Assembly: GCF_033597815.2 (NCBI RefSeq)
Contig: NZ_CP166245.1
Location: 806,001 to 870,000 of the forward strand
Direction: 5' to 3'
Source of the DNA: Staphylococcus sp. KG4-3
GTDB taxonomy: Bacteria > Bacillota > Bacilli > Staphylococcales > Staphylococcaceae
Length of the DNA stretch: 64,000 bases
Position numbers and translations under genes: made by a program. Below, one piece after another: positions 16,309 through 25,465 of the stretch (position 1 is its first letter; every line of letters begins with the position of its first letter). The notes under the pieces were generated by a model. The model made no database searches. It had not been told where the DNA came from and was given only the letters and a program-made list of their open reading frames with translations.

Positions 16309-16701
16309 ATGACGATACTGAACCAAGTAATTGTTGTCGAAGGAAAGTCAGACAAGAAGCGTGTCAAACAAGTGATTGATCAGCCAATAGAAATTATTTG
16401 CACGAATGGTACGATGAGTGTAGATAAATTAGATGAAATGATTGATACTTTATATGACAAACAAGTGTATATTCTTGTTGATTCGGATGATGAAGGTGAA
16501 AGAATACGAAAATGGTTCAAACGCTATTTAAGTGAAAGTAGACATATAAGAGTAGATAAACAATATTGTGAAGTCGCTCGTTGTCCTAAACCATATTTAT
16601 CTAGAGTATTGGAAAAACATGGTTTTATAGTTAAGGATGAAGAAAAGGTGGCGAAAGCAAAATTGGATTATATAGCTGAAAGGGTAAGTTTATTAACATG
16701 A
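16309..16701 (+). CDS. Toprim domain protein
   Basis: 130 residues. ATG at 16309 is preferred because GAGGGTGG lies upstream; a GTG at 16300 is inside that site. The motifs VVEGKSDK (Glu of the Toprim E) and YILVDSDDEGERIRKWF (DxD) give a complete metal-binding Toprim fold, here without any other domain. Similar to the RNase M5 or primase Toprim module. Nucleic acid target unknown. Translationally coupled by a four-base ATGA overlap to the thioredoxin-like gene at 16698. Confidence 0.85.
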   Translation: MTILNQVIVVEGKSDKKRVKQVIDQPIEIICTNGTMSVDKLDEMIDTLYDKQVYILVDSDDEGERIRKWFKRYLSESRHIRVDKQYCEVARCPKPYLSRVLEKHGFIVKDEEKVAKAKLDYIAERVSLLT

Positions 16702-16997
16702 ATGTAACAAGTGAACAACGCGTTGACGTCAATAAATATATAAATGAAGATAAGTATCTTATCTTTGGTTATACACCAACATGTGGCACATGTAAGGTTT
16801 CTGAACGTATGCTAGATATTGCTAACGATATTTTGCAATTACCTACAATAAAAATGGACTTAAACTTTCATCCTGATTTTAGTCAATTGTATGAAATTCA
16901 ATCTGTACCAGTTTTATTAGTAATGTCAAAAGGTGAAGAGCAAAAAAGGATTTATGCATTTCAATCGGTGCCTTATTTGTTAGAAAATTTAAAATAG
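16698..16997 (+). CDS. thioredoxin-like protein with CGTC
   Basis: 99 residues. Cys29-Gly-Thr-Cys32 follows the strand LIFGYTP; the later IQSVPVLLVMSKGEE has the cis-Pro strand. Shorter than thioredoxin by one helix. It overlaps the Toprim gene by ATGA, so the two are translated together. A redox partner or a chaperone-like role of the pair is possible; nothing in the sequence decides. Confidence 0.85.
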   Translation: MNVTSEQRVDVNKYINEDKYLIFGYTPTCGTCKVSERMLDIANDILQLPTIKMDLNFHPDFSQLYEIQSVPVLLVMSKGEEQKRIYAFQSVPYLLENLK

Positions 16998-17000
16998 TTA

Positions 17001-17029
17001 TTGACGAAATATTAGTACGATGGTAGGAT
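17001..17029 (+). promoter_or_regulatory. promoter of the metNPQ leader
   Basis: TTGACG (17001-17006), 17-base spacer, TAGGAT (17024-17029). It starts the transcript about 20 bases before the SAM riboswitch. Confidence 0.75.
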
Positions 17030-17051
17030 TAAAAATAATTAAATAATGAAA

Positions 17052-17209
17052 CTCTTATCACGAGAGGTGGAGGGATGTGCCCTACGAAGCCCGGCAACCG
17101 TCTTTAATAGAAATGGTGCCAATTCACATAAAGTTTTAAAGCTTTAGAAGATGAGAGAAGCGATTTTGCTTTCTCTATACTTCGGTGAACATAGAGAAAG
17201 CATTTTTTT
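17052..17209 (+). promoter_or_regulatory. SAM-I riboswitch (S-box) with terminator
   Basis: The aptamer (17052-17157) has the S-box core: P1 arms CTCTTATC and GATGAGAG, and the conserved AGAGGTGGAGGGA, CCCGGCAACC and TGCCAATTC segments. The expression platform is a strong hairpin, GCTTTCTCTAT (17168-17178) with ATAGAGAAAGC (17191-17201), then seven T. The 3' P1 strand AGAGAAGC can also pair with GCTTTCTCT as antiterminator. High SAM should close transcription of metNPQ. Confidence 0.97.
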
Positions 17210-17243
17210 AATTGAAGGATTAGCAACACAAGGAGGAAACAGA

Positions 17244-18269
17244 ATGATTGAGTTAAATCAAATAGTCAAAAAGTACAAAACGAAAAAACAGGACGTACTG
17301 GCTGTAGATCATGTTGATTTAAGTATTCAATCAGGCTCGATTTTTGGAGTAGTTGGTTTTTCAGGTGCGGGGAAAAGTACTTTAATTAGACTTTTAAATA
17401 ATCTCGAACAACCAACTTCAGGAGACGTCATTATCGATGGAGATACAATTGGTAAGCTATCAAAATCACAGTTAAGAAAAAAGCGTCAAAAAGTGAGCAT
17501 GATATTTCAACATTTTAATTTACTATGGTCGCGTACTGTATTAAATAATATTACATTTCCATTGGAAATAGCGGGTGTGCCTCGCCGTGAAGCAAAACAA
17601 CGGGCAAAAGAATTAGTAGAACTTGTTGGACTGAAAGGTAGAGAAAGTGCATATCCTTCAGAACTGTCAGGTGGTCAAAAACAACGTGTCGGTATTGCGC
17701 GAGCGTTAGCAAACGAACCAACTGTATTGCTTTGTGATGAAGCGACAAGTGCATTAGATCCTCAAACAACAGATGAAATTTTAGAATTATTATTGAAAAT
17801 TAAAGAAGAAAGAAATTTAACAATCGTAATCATCACACACGAAATGCATGTCATTAGACGCATATGTGACGAAGTAGCTGTTATGGAAAACGGTCGCGTG
17901 ATTGAACAAGGTCTAGTTTCCACAGTTTTTGAGAATCCACAACATGCGGTTACAAAACGTTTTGTTAAAGATGATTTAAATGATGATTTTGATAAATCTA
18001 TTAGCGACTTAGTGTCACTTAATGAAGATGATTATGTTGTTCGTTTGAATTTCACAGGGAATAATACCACGCAACCTCTCGTGTCATATATAACGAAAAC
18101 GCATAATATCGATGTGAATATATTAGAAGCTAATATTAAACATACAAAAGATGGTTCGCTTGGTTTCTTAGTAATTCAATTGAGCGATGTAAATTCAGAA
18201 AAATTCGAAAAGTTTAAAAATGATTTAGAAGCACAGCATGTGTCAGTGGAGGTGTTAAGACATGGGTAA
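17244..18269 (+). CDS. metN: methionine ABC importer ATPase MetN
   Basis: 341 residues from the ATG at 17244 (AAGGAGG upstream), the standard MetN length. Walker [10 protein letters not shown] (38-46), Q-loop IFQHFNLLW, signature [16 protein letters not shown], Walker [12 protein letters not shown] and the H-loop IITHEMH. The C-terminal NIL domain (about 265-341) senses methionine and feeds back on transport. Under the SAM riboswitch. Overlaps metP by 8 bases. Confidence 0.97.
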   Translation: MIELNQIVKKYKTKKQDVLAVDHVDLSIQSGSIFGVVGFSGAGKSTLIRLLNNLEQPTSGDVIIDGDTIGKLSKSQLRKKRQKVSMIFQHFNLLWSRTVLNNITFPLEIAGVPRREAKQRAKELVELVGLKGRESAYPSELSGGQKQRVGIARALANEPTVLLCDEATSALDPQTTDEILELLLKIKEERNLTIVIITHEMHVIRRICDEVAVMENGRVIEQGLVSTVFENPQHAVTKRFVKDDLNDDFDKSISDLVSLNEDDYVVRLNFTGNNTTQPLVSYITKTHNIDVNILEANIKHTKDGSLGFLVIQLSDVNSEKFEKFKNDLEAQHVSVEVLRHG

Positions 18270-18957
18270 TTCATTGAGTGACATCCTCCGCGAGATGTTT
18301 ACAATGCCAAACGTCAGCTGGGACGAAGTTTGGTTAGCGACATACGAAACAATTTATATGACAGTTATTTCGACAATTTTTGCCTTTGTATTAGGCTTAA
18401 TATTAGGTGTATTACTCTTTTTATCAGCTAAAAGTAAATCACCTATAGCGAGGGTTTTCTATACTATTGTTTCATTTATAGTTAACTTGTTTAGAGCGAT
18501 ACCATTTATTATTTTAATCTTATTGTTAATTCCGTTTACAAGTTTAGTGTTAGGCACGATTAGTGGTCCAACAGGAGCATTACCTGCTTTAATCATTAGT
18601 GCGGCGCCTTTCTATGCCAGACTTGTAGAAATTGCATTTAAAGAGATTGATAAAGGTGTTATTGAAGCAGCTTGGTCAATGGGTGCCACTACTTGGACAG
18701 TAGTCAAAAAAGTACTATTACCTGAAGCGATGCCAGCATTAATTTCAGGTATTACTGTTACAGCGATTGCTTTAGTAGGTTCTACTGCAGTAGCCGGTGT
18801 TATTGGTGCAGGTGGTTTAGGTAACCTAGCTTATTTAACAGGTTTCACTAGAAATCAAAATGACGTTATTTTTGTTTCAACAATTTTAATCCTTATTATT
18901 GTGTTCATCATTCAATTTATTGGTGATTGGGCTACTAATAAAATTGATAAGAGATAA
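18262..18957 (+). CDS. metP: methionine ABC importer permease MetP (MetI)
   Basis: 231 residues, five predicted membrane helices. The coupling-helix motif [29 protein letters not shown] is the ABC permease EAA loop that contacts MetN. Starts within the 3' end of metN (8-base overlap) and ends 23 bases before metQ, all in the same direction. Two copies of this permease pair with a MetN dimer. Confidence 0.95.
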   Translation: MGNSLSDILREMFTMPNVSWDEVWLATYETIYMTVISTIFAFVLGLILGVLLFLSAKSKSPIARVFYTIVSFIVNLFRAIPFIILILLLIPFTSLVLGTISGPTGALPALIISAAPFYARLVEIAFKEIDKGVIEAAWSMGATTWTVVKKVLLPEAMPALISGITVTAIALVGSTAVAGVIGAGGLGNLAYLTGFTRNQNDVIFVSTILILIIVFIIQFIGDWATNKIDKR

Positions 18958-18980
18958 TCTTAAAAAGGGGGACTTTTTAT

Positions 18981-19796
18981 ATGAAAAAATTAGTTAGCTT
19001 AGCTTCTGTACTTGTATTAGCGCTTGTTTTAGCAGCATGTGGGAATAGTGGAGGTAGTGAAGATAAAAAAATTACAGTAGGTGCTTCTCCAGCTCCTCAT
19101 GCTGAAATTTTAGAAAAAGCCAAGCCGTTATTGAAAGATAAAGGCTATGATTTGAAGATTAAAACAATTAATGATTATACAACACCGAATAAATTATTAG
19201 ATAAAGGTGAATTAGACGCAAACTTTTTCCAACATACACCTTACTTAAAAACTGAGAAAAAAGATAAAGGATATAAAGTAGAATCAGCAGGTAATGTTCA
19301 TCTAGAACCAATGGCTGTTTATTCTAAAAAATATAAGAGTCTAAAAGATTTACCAAAAGGCGCCACAGTGTATGTTTCTAATAATCCAGCTGAAGAAGGC
19401 CGTTTCTTAAAATTCTTCCAAGATGCAGGATTAATTAAAATAAAAGACGGTGTGAAGATTGAAGATGCTAAATTTGATGATATCGTAGAAAACAAAAAAG
19501 ATATCAAATTTAATAATAAACAATCTGCAGAATACTTACCGAAAATTTATCAAAATGAAGATGCTGATGCTGTAATTATCAACTCTAATTTTGCAATCGA
19601 TCAAAAATTAAGTCCTAAAGATGATTCTATTGTATTAGAGAAAGCGAAAGACAATCCTTATGCCAATTTAATTGCTGTTAAAGAAGGACATAAAGATGAT
19701 AAAAAAATCAAAGCATTGATGGAAGTATTACAATCTAAAGAAATTAAAGATGAAATCAATAAAAAATATGATGGTGCCGTAGTACCAGCAAAATAA
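18981..19796 (+). CDS. metQ: methionine-binding lipoprotein MetQ
   Basis: 271 residues with a lipobox LAAC at the end of a 19-residue signal peptide (Cys20 is the lipidated residue). The mature part is NLPA family: ITVGASPAPHAEILEKA at the N-terminus and YTTPNKLLDKGELDANFFQHTPYL. It captures methionine outside the membrane and hands it to MetP. AAAGGGGGA precedes the ATG. Terminator at 19811. Confidence 0.96.
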   Translation: MKKLVSLASVLVLALVLAACGNSGGSEDKKITVGASPAPHAEILEKAKPLLKDKGYDLKIKTINDYTTPNKLLDKGELDANFFQHTPYLKTEKKDKGYKVESAGNVHLEPMAVYSKKYKSLKDLPKGATVYVSNNPAEEGRFLKFFQDAGLIKIKDGVKIEDAKFDDIVENKKDIKFNNKQSAEYLPKIYQNEDADAVIINSNFAIDQKLSPKDDSIVLEKAKDNPYANLIAVKEGHKDDKKIKALMEVLQSKEIKDEINKKYDGAVVPAK

Positions 19797-19810
19797 CAGC
19801 GAAATATAAA

Positions 19811-19852
19811 AATAAACCCTTTAACTGTGATGGTTAGAGGGTTTATTTTTGT
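19811..19852 (+). terminator. terminator of metNPQ
   Basis: ATAAACCCTTTAAC pairs with GTTAGAGGGTTTAT (one mismatch) around a 7-base loop, then TTTT. Confidence 0.9.
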
Positions 19853-20096
19853 GTGATCTTTTCAAATAGGACTGTTAATATTTTTGGGGTTAGGAAATTT
19901 TAGCTTATTCAAACAATTTTTTATTGTACAAGCATAGTAAAAATAAGGTTTTAAAAACTTAAAGTAAATAGATTAGGCCATGGTATTCACTAGATATATC
20001 ATTAGTCTTATGTTACTGTAAAATTAAGATTTGTAATACTTTTTAATTTTAATATTATATTTCATGTTGTTTATTTTGCAAATAAGGAGTAGAGAT

Positions 20097-20195
20097 GTGA
20101 ATATTGGTTTATTTTTAATAATAACTATGTGTTGCGTATTGTTACCGATAACAATTACTGTAAATGAGTGGAAGAAAAGAATAAAAAATAGATGA
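20097..20195 (+). CDS. 32-residue membrane peptide
   Basis: GTG start at 20097 with AAGGAG about 7 bases upstream. A hydrophobic helix (LFLIITMCCVLLPITITV) is followed by a basic end NEWKKRIKNR. The size and the charged tail recall type I toxin or small stress peptides. A G+C-rich hairpin lies 220 bases further on, but I see no clear antisense RNA. The 19853-20096 and 20196-20694 spacers hold nothing else I recognise except that hairpin. Weakly supported. Confidence 0.4.
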   Translation: MNIGLFLIITMCCVLLPITITVNEWKKRIKNR

Positions 20196-20412
20196 GTTAT
20201 TTTTTTAAACTCAAGAACATTTTATATTGTTAATCCTCTTTTTATTCACTTATTATTATGTGGGTTAAAATACAGAATTTATGAAATAAAGGGCGATACT
20301 GAATAGATATAATTGGTAATATAGTCACCTTTAATTGAGTATGTATCTTGTATAATTAATAGTAACTCTGTAATTTATAATAATAAAAAGACTAATAATT
20401 TAAATGAAATGA

Positions 20413-20442
20413 ACGCCCGTCAGCAGAAATGTTGGCGGGCGT
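20413..20442. terminator. G+C-rich hairpin
   Basis: ACGCCCG and CGGGCGT form a 7-bp arm extended by TCA/TTG pairs, notable in AT-rich surroundings. No T-run on the plus strand. Could be a terminator of a small transcript from 20097 or of one on the other strand. Confidence 0.6.
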
Positions 20443-20694
20443 TGTCTATCTAAAGTGTGTAATTCTATTTTTAAAATAAACGGGGCGAGTGTATTTTAGT
20501 TAACGAATTTCAAGGACAAAGGAAGAGGCTAATTATGTGTGGTACAAAACCAAAAATCTTATGTTAATATAAAATTGAATTTTGAACTATATTATTGATG
20601 TGATTCAGTCTAAAAAAGTGGAAAAGTAAACTTGTAATTTCTAAATTAAAATACAGACCATTAAATAATTTGATAATAATTTGGAGGTGATACT

Positions 20695-20892
20695 ATTCCT
20701 AAATCACAACAACAATTACTAGCTGTTTTACTCTTGTTATTAATAGTGAATTTTTTCTTACCAATTATAGGAGCATGGTTACAAATTGAAGTAATAAAAT
20801 TAGGCTCAAGCTACATTAAAATACTAGATATGATAACTATAATTGTTGCAATAGTATTTATGTATAGACAAACTAAACGAAAGGGTTTTTAA
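20695..20892 (+). CDS. small membrane protein with apparent ATT start
   Basis: A 66-codon frame (65 residues) that has no ATG, GTG or TTG between the upstream stop and its coding part, but has GGAGGTGA (20683-20690) ending in the right place for an ATT at 20695. Residues 9-28 and about 47-58 are hydrophobic, with a basic end (YRQTKRKGF). The excellent ribosome site and intact frame suggest a real gene with a rare initiation codon. Homologues would settle it. No known function. Confidence 0.6.
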   Translation: MPKSQQQLLAVLLLLLIVNFFLPIIGAWLQIEVIKLGSSYIKILDMITIIVAIVFMYRQTKRKGF

Positions 20893-21389
20893 ATAAAAGA
20901 TGGTTGATTTTCAAGCGGATAACACTTTTAAATTGAGCTATTAAATCGTCATCTGAAAAATAATTTAATGTATTTCCATCAATGATTTAGAAGAATTTTA
21001 GCTTTAAATTTGAGGGAGGACCTTTATTTTATTTATGGTCTTTGAACCAAATCTAATTAAAGTCATATTCTTATTTAATTGAACTATTTAAAGAGTGACA
21101 ACAATGTTAGTTTTATCTACTTAATTACATGTTATCATTGGATTACCAACAATATTGAATAAATGTCGTTTTTGACACTTGAGCGATTTCCAGGTTATAG
21201 ATATTTTTTTAATGTATTTGTTTTATAATTAGTACAGTTACCTAATTTGAAATATGAATGAATCAGTGCATTGAATTTTAAATGATAACTACAAATATAT
21301 TAAAGCTAAAATTCAAAAGTTAAATTAGTGATTTTGTTAAAATGCATCTTATTAATAAATTACTTTTAAATATTAAGGAGTGGATTGAA
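20893..21389. other. non-coding stretch
   Basis: No convincing ORF. A GAGGGAGG at about 21013 stands 15 bases before an ATG that opens only 15 codons. A TATAAT box near 21225 may start the transcript of the small gene at 21390. Confidence 0.4.
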
Positions 21390-21563
21390 ATGAGTCTAAA
21401 AGAAATGTGGAATTACTTATTAAACAAAAAATGGCGTACTAATGATGTATTGACGATTATTGCCTGTATGTTTGTTGTAAGTTTGGTTACAACGCCATTG
21501 GTTGGGGTACCAGTTGGTGCTATCGTCTATTTACTTTGGTTTGATAAGAATTTCAAAAAGTAG
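21390..21563 (+). CDS. small membrane protein
   Basis: 57 residues from the ATG at 21390, preceded by AAGGAG. An N-terminal amphipathic part (MSLKEMWNYLLNKKW) and two hydrophobic stretches about 20-35 and 36-50, ending in DKNFKK. Looks like a small helical-hairpin membrane protein. No function known. The hairpin at 21874 is too far to be its obvious terminator. Confidence 0.6.
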   Translation: MSLKEMWNYLLNKKWRTNDVLTIIACMFVVSLVTTPLVGVPVGAIVYLLWFDKNFKK

Positions 21564-22131
21564 GTCGAAATTAATTAGTATTTAGATTTAATACTAACAG
21601 AAAGAGTAATAAAGTGTTTCCTAACAGTTAAGTTTGAATTGAACAATTCTAAGGTGTAAAATATAAATAAGTTTTAATTAATATATTTGCTAAGTTAGAT
21701 GCCAAGGTACTACTGTTACTTTGAATATTTAATGTTATTAGTTTCAAATTGTTAATTTTAACTGTAATGGGAGAGCTTAAAATAATTAGAGGTATGAATC
21801 TTATTAAAGCTCTATTTATTGATATATTATATGAATGAAATATCATTTTCGCTATTGATATTTTATCATTATTAAACCCGACAATTATGTTATATAAACT
21901 TTCATTTCAGTATAGATGAAAACGTATATAAGTTATGTGTCGGGTTTTATTTATGATGCTTCACTTGATAAAAATTGAATAAAACTTCTCATGAGACGGA
22001 GTTACAGAAATCAATTTTTGCAATAATAATTCCGCCATATAAATCTAATGCTGACAAAGATATTTAGCAGTAATTTTAGTATTTCTTTTTGAAGTTTTAA
22101 CAACAACTATCGATAGTAAAATACATAAAAA
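21564..22131. other. non-coding stretch with a hairpin
   Basis: AT-rich, no supported ORF. Holds the AAACCCGACA/TGTCGGGTTT hairpin (21874-21950) with TTTATTTATG after it. Confidence 0.4.
21874..21950. terminator. long-loop hairpin
   Basis: AAACCCGACA pairs with TGTCGGGTTT over a loop of more than 50 bases; TTATTTAT follows on the plus strand. Could end a plus-strand RNA or mark a small RNA. Confidence 0.5.
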
Positions 22132-22155
22132 ACCGAGACATTAATTATGTCTCGG
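22132..22155 (-). terminator. terminator of the CNNM-type gene
   Basis: CCGAGACAT and ATGTCTCGG form a 9-bp stem; on the minus strand TTTTTT follows. Stands 24 bases after the stop codon of 22179-23207. Confidence 0.8.
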
Positions 22156-22178
22156 AATCATTTGTACTTATTTGGTTA

Positions 22179-23207
22179 TTAAGATTGATCGTATTCGTCT
22201 TTAATATCGCCGACAATGTTTTCTAAGATATTTTCCATTGTGATAATACCAAGTGGACTTTGTTGTTCGTCTTCCACTAGAGCTATATGAATTTGGTGTG
22301 ATTTCATTTGCTCTAAGACTTGATGATATTTTGAATTTAATTTGATTTTAAGAATACTATGAGTAATATCCTTAAGCGAATTTATATTATTACTTAATAG
22401 ATCTTTTGCATGTATATAACCTACAATTTGTGTAGTGTTGTCTTTAATTACAGGAAATCTTGTGTAGTTTGCATTACTTACATATGCTTTAGTTTCATCA
22501 ATATTACTATTGATATCAACAACTGAGACTTTTTCAAGTGGTAAGTACCCGTCTGCAATTTTCATTTCATCAAACGCGAAAGCACGATTAATGTGTGTTA
22601 ACTCATTTTCAGAAATTTCTCCACCTTCATGGCTTTCTTTAATTAATAGTTTTAATTCTTCTTCTGAATGATATAATTCACTTTCTTTAGCAGGTTGCAT
22701 ACCAAACATTTTCAAAATTAATCTTGCCGAGCCGTTAAGAATGTAAATAAATGGATAAAATAATTTGTAAAACATGATAATTGGCTTAGCGATTAGCAAT
22801 GTGATTTGTTCGGCTTTTTGAATTGCAATTGTTTTAGGTGCCATTTCACCGACAACCACGTGTAAATAAGTTGCAATTACAAACGCACTAATTAATGTGA
22901 ATATATGAATCATTGTTTCTGAAAGGCCTAAACTACTAAAAATAGGATGTAATAAAAACTCAAAGGTAGATTCACCGACCATACCAATACCTAAAGCTGT
23001 AATCGTAATACCAAGTTGACAAGCAGCTAAATATTCATCTAAGTGTGAAACTACTTTTTGTGCGGCAACCGCTTTTTTATTGTCTCCGTTCGCAAGTGAG
23101 TTAATCCTAGGTGTTCGAACTTTAACGATTGCGAATTCTGTCGCCACAAAGAATGCGGTTAACACCAATAATAAAATAAATATAATTAAACTAATAAAGG
23201 TTCCCAA
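22179..23207 (-). CDS. DUF21/CNNM-type membrane protein with CBS pair
   Basis: 342 residues. DUF21 (CNNM) transmembrane domain at about 1-180 contains VGEMAPKTIAIQKAEQ, followed by a tandem CBS region (about 210-340) ending GDIKDEYDQS. The CorC/HlyC domain is not seen. In other staphylococci proteins of this type (MpfA-like) export Mg2+. One of two in the window; the other is at 32172. AGGAGG-like sites are weak before the ATG. Confidence 0.85.
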   Translation of the reverse strand: MGTFISLIIFILLLVLTAFFVATEFAIVKVRTPRINSLANGDNKKAVAAQKVVSHLDEYLAACQLGITITALGIGMVGESTFEFLLHPIFSSLGLSETMIHIFTLISAFVIATYLHVVVGEMAPKTIAIQKAEQITLLIAKPIIMFYKLFYPFIYILNGSARLILKMFGMQPAKESELYHSEEELKLLIKESHEGGEISENELTHINRAFAFDEMKIADGYLPLEKVSVVDINSNIDETKAYVSNANYTRFPVIKDNTTQIVGYIHAKDLLSNNINSLKDITHSILKIKLNSKYHQVLEQMKSHQIHIALVEDEQQSPLGIITMENILENIVGDIKDEYDQS

Positions 23208-23389
23208 AAATTAATTAATTCCTCCGATATGTTTTTATTCAATCATTTCTGATTGGTATTCTATTATATAAAAAGTACGAGTTCATAGCTAGTGTAAAGA
23301 ATTACTTTATGTGAAATAAGGTGTTCGAACAATCAATTGAATAATTATTAATTTAATTTGTAGATAAAGATGATACAAATTAAAAATCA

Positions 23390-24238
23390 TTAGTCATCTG
23401 CTGTAATTTTCCCTAGTTTATAACTAATAACAAATCCTAATACCAGTGTGATGATTGAAATAATCCAAGTTATAAATGTGCCAGGTAGACCTGGGAACAC
23501 TGCGTAAAGTGAGCCAACTACAAAGCCTATAATAAGGGCATATGTGAGAAAAGTATAATAGGATAGTAAATACTGAATTAATTTACTTGAGAATAAAAAT
23601 CCGCAAATAATACCAAAACCTACAGTTAATAAAACAGGTATTGCCGCAAAGTTTAATGACATAAATTCTGAAATAGCAAACATTACTGTGCCATAAACTC
23701 CAAAGACGAGTAACATGAATGAACCTGATATACCAGGTAGTAACATGGCACTAGAAGCACACACACCTGCTATAAAATATTTGATTATTAAACCAGAATT
23801 TAATGTTAAAGTTTCACCAGCGTGCTTATCTCCATTATTGAGTAATGTAATAATTACTATAATAATGATGCCTAGTAACAATAATATATAATGCTGTATA
23901 CTAAACGTTTGTTTGAAGTTAGACGTTTTCAATAGGTAAGGAATAATACCTCCGATAAGTCCAACAAAAAAGAACATTGTTGGTACTGTGTGTGTACTAA
24001 GTAAATAATTAATGAGTTTACTTAATACTCCGATTGCGATAACCATACCCAGACCAATAGGGATTAAGAATTTCAGACTTTCCCAAAATCGTTTTGAAAA
24101 AATACCGCTAATGGAACGTATGAAATCATCATAGATGCCTAGTAACAGTGCAATTGTTCCACCGCTTACTCCGGGGACTAAATCACTCGTACCCATTGCA
24201 AAACCTTTCCATAAATTAGACCATTTAATTTTTGACAT
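23390..24238 (-). CDS. popT: DUF368 polyprenyl-phosphate transporter (PopT type)
   Basis: 282 residues, about eight membrane segments. Two repeated signatures VPGVSGGTIALLLGIYD near residue 22 and LLPGISGSFMLLVFGVY in the second half are the DUF368 markers. Recent work names DUF368 proteins PopT and links them to recycling of undecaprenyl phosphate across the membrane. AAGGAGAAAG precedes the ATG. Located upstream of and divergent from sufC. The 24239-24602 spacer holds the two promoters. Confidence 0.85.
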   Translation of the reverse strand: MSKIKWSNLWKGFAMGTSDLVPGVSGGTIALLLGIYDDFIRSISGIFSKRFWESLKFLIPIGLGMVIAIGVLSKLINYLLSTHTVPTMFFFVGLIGGIIPYLLKTSNFKQTFSIQHYILLLLGIIIIVIITLLNNGDKHAGETLTLNSGLIIKYFIAGVCASSAMLLPGISGSFMLLVFGVYGTVMFAISEFMSLNFAAIPVLLTVGFGIICGFLFSSKLIQYLLSYYTFLTYALIIGFVVGSLYAVFPGLPGTFITWIISIITLVLGFVISYKLGKITADD

Positions 24239-24477
24239 ATCTTTCTCCTTTTTTAATAATGTAGTAATGATATTAGCATAAAAAAGTGAAATACAATATT
24301 ATAAACACAAAGAAACTAAATGATGTAGATACCATATTTATAATGCGAATTAATATGAAAAAGAGCATTTAATGTATTGAGAACATTAAGGATACTTTTA
24401 TCATTTACAAAAACCATAGTATTATTATCAAAAATCATTGTGTTTTAATAACGATTTTAATTTAGCACTAGAAAAGG

Positions 24478-24506
24478 TTTATATTCATATATAACTACGT
24501 TATAAT
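24478..24506 (+). promoter_or_regulatory. candidate suf operon promoter
   Basis: TATAAT (24501-24506) with a poor -35 TTTATA (24478-24483) at 17 bases, 97 bases before sufC. The upstream region 24239-24477 shows no clear operator. Confidence 0.5.
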
Positions 24507-24602
24507 TAGATGATGTAACAAGTGCTCAGTCTTTTGACTGCAGATTAAAATTATTATAAACTAGATAGGAAAAACATATCATATAATACGGAGGGAATAT
24601 GT

Positions 24603-25364
24603 ATGCCATCAACATTAGAAATTAAAGACCTACATGTGTCTATAGAAGATAAAGAGATTCTAAAGGGTGTTAATTTAACAATTAACACAGGTGAAATACA
24701 CGCAGTTATGGGGCCAAATGGTACTGGTAAATCAACGTTATCATCAGCAATCATGGGTCACCCAAGCTTTGAAGTAACAAAAGGGGAAGTAATCTTAGAC
24801 GGCGTTAATATCTTAGAATTAGAAGTTGACGAACGTGCAAAAGCTGGTCTTTTCTTAGCAATGCAATATCCATCAGAAATCACTGGTGTAACAAATGCAG
24901 ACTTCATGCGTTCAGCAATAAATGCTAAACGTGAAGAAGGTGAAGAAATTAATTTAATGCAATTTATCAAAAAACTTGATAAAGAAATGGATTATTTAGA
25001 TATCGACCAAGATATGGCACAACGTTACTTAAATGAAGGTTTCTCAGGCGGTGAGAAGAAACGTAATGAAATTCTTCAATTAATGATGTTAGAACCAAAA
25101 TTCGCAATTTTAGATGAAATTGACTCAGGTTTAGATATTGATGCATTAAAAGTTGTTTCTAAAGGGATCAACCAAATGCGTGGAGACGAATTTGGCTCAT
25201 TAATTATCACGCACTATCAACGTCTATTAAATTACATTACGCCTGATCACGTTCACGTTATGTATGGTGGTAAAGTAGTTACTTCTGGTGGTCCAGAATT
25301 AGCTAAGCGTCTTGAAGAAGAAGGTTACGAATGGGTTAAAGAAGAGTATGGTGCTACAGAATAA
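24603..25364 (+). CDS. sufC: Fe-S assembly ATPase SufC
   Basis: 253 residues. Walker A GPNGTGKST (37-45), signature FSGGEKKRNEI, Walker B FAILDEIDSGLD; the last is the SufC-type variant. It drives the SufBCD scaffold in the cytoplasm. ACGGAGGGA precedes the ATG. First of sufCDSUB. Confidence 0.97.
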   Translation: MPSTLEIKDLHVSIEDKEILKGVNLTINTGEIHAVMGPNGTGKSTLSSAIMGHPSFEVTKGEVILDGVNILELEVDERAKAGLFLAMQYPSEITGVTNADFMRSAINAKREEGEEINLMQFIKKLDKEMDYLDIDQDMAQRYLNEGFSGGEKKRNEILQLMMLEPKFAILDEIDSGLDIDALKVVSKGINQMRGDEFGSLIITHYQRLLNYITPDHVHVMYGGKVVTSGGPELAKRLEEEGYEWVKEEYGATE

Positions 25365-25465
25365 GTCTCAACTCATATTAAACATATTAATTTAGATGAA
25401 GATTTAAGGTCTTGATTTATACCGATGAATTAAATCATACAATCATCAAATGGGAGGAAAAAAGT

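Noticed and set aside
21649..21846. 65-codon minus-strand ORF
   Set aside because: No ribosome site and no recognisable pattern; likely chance.
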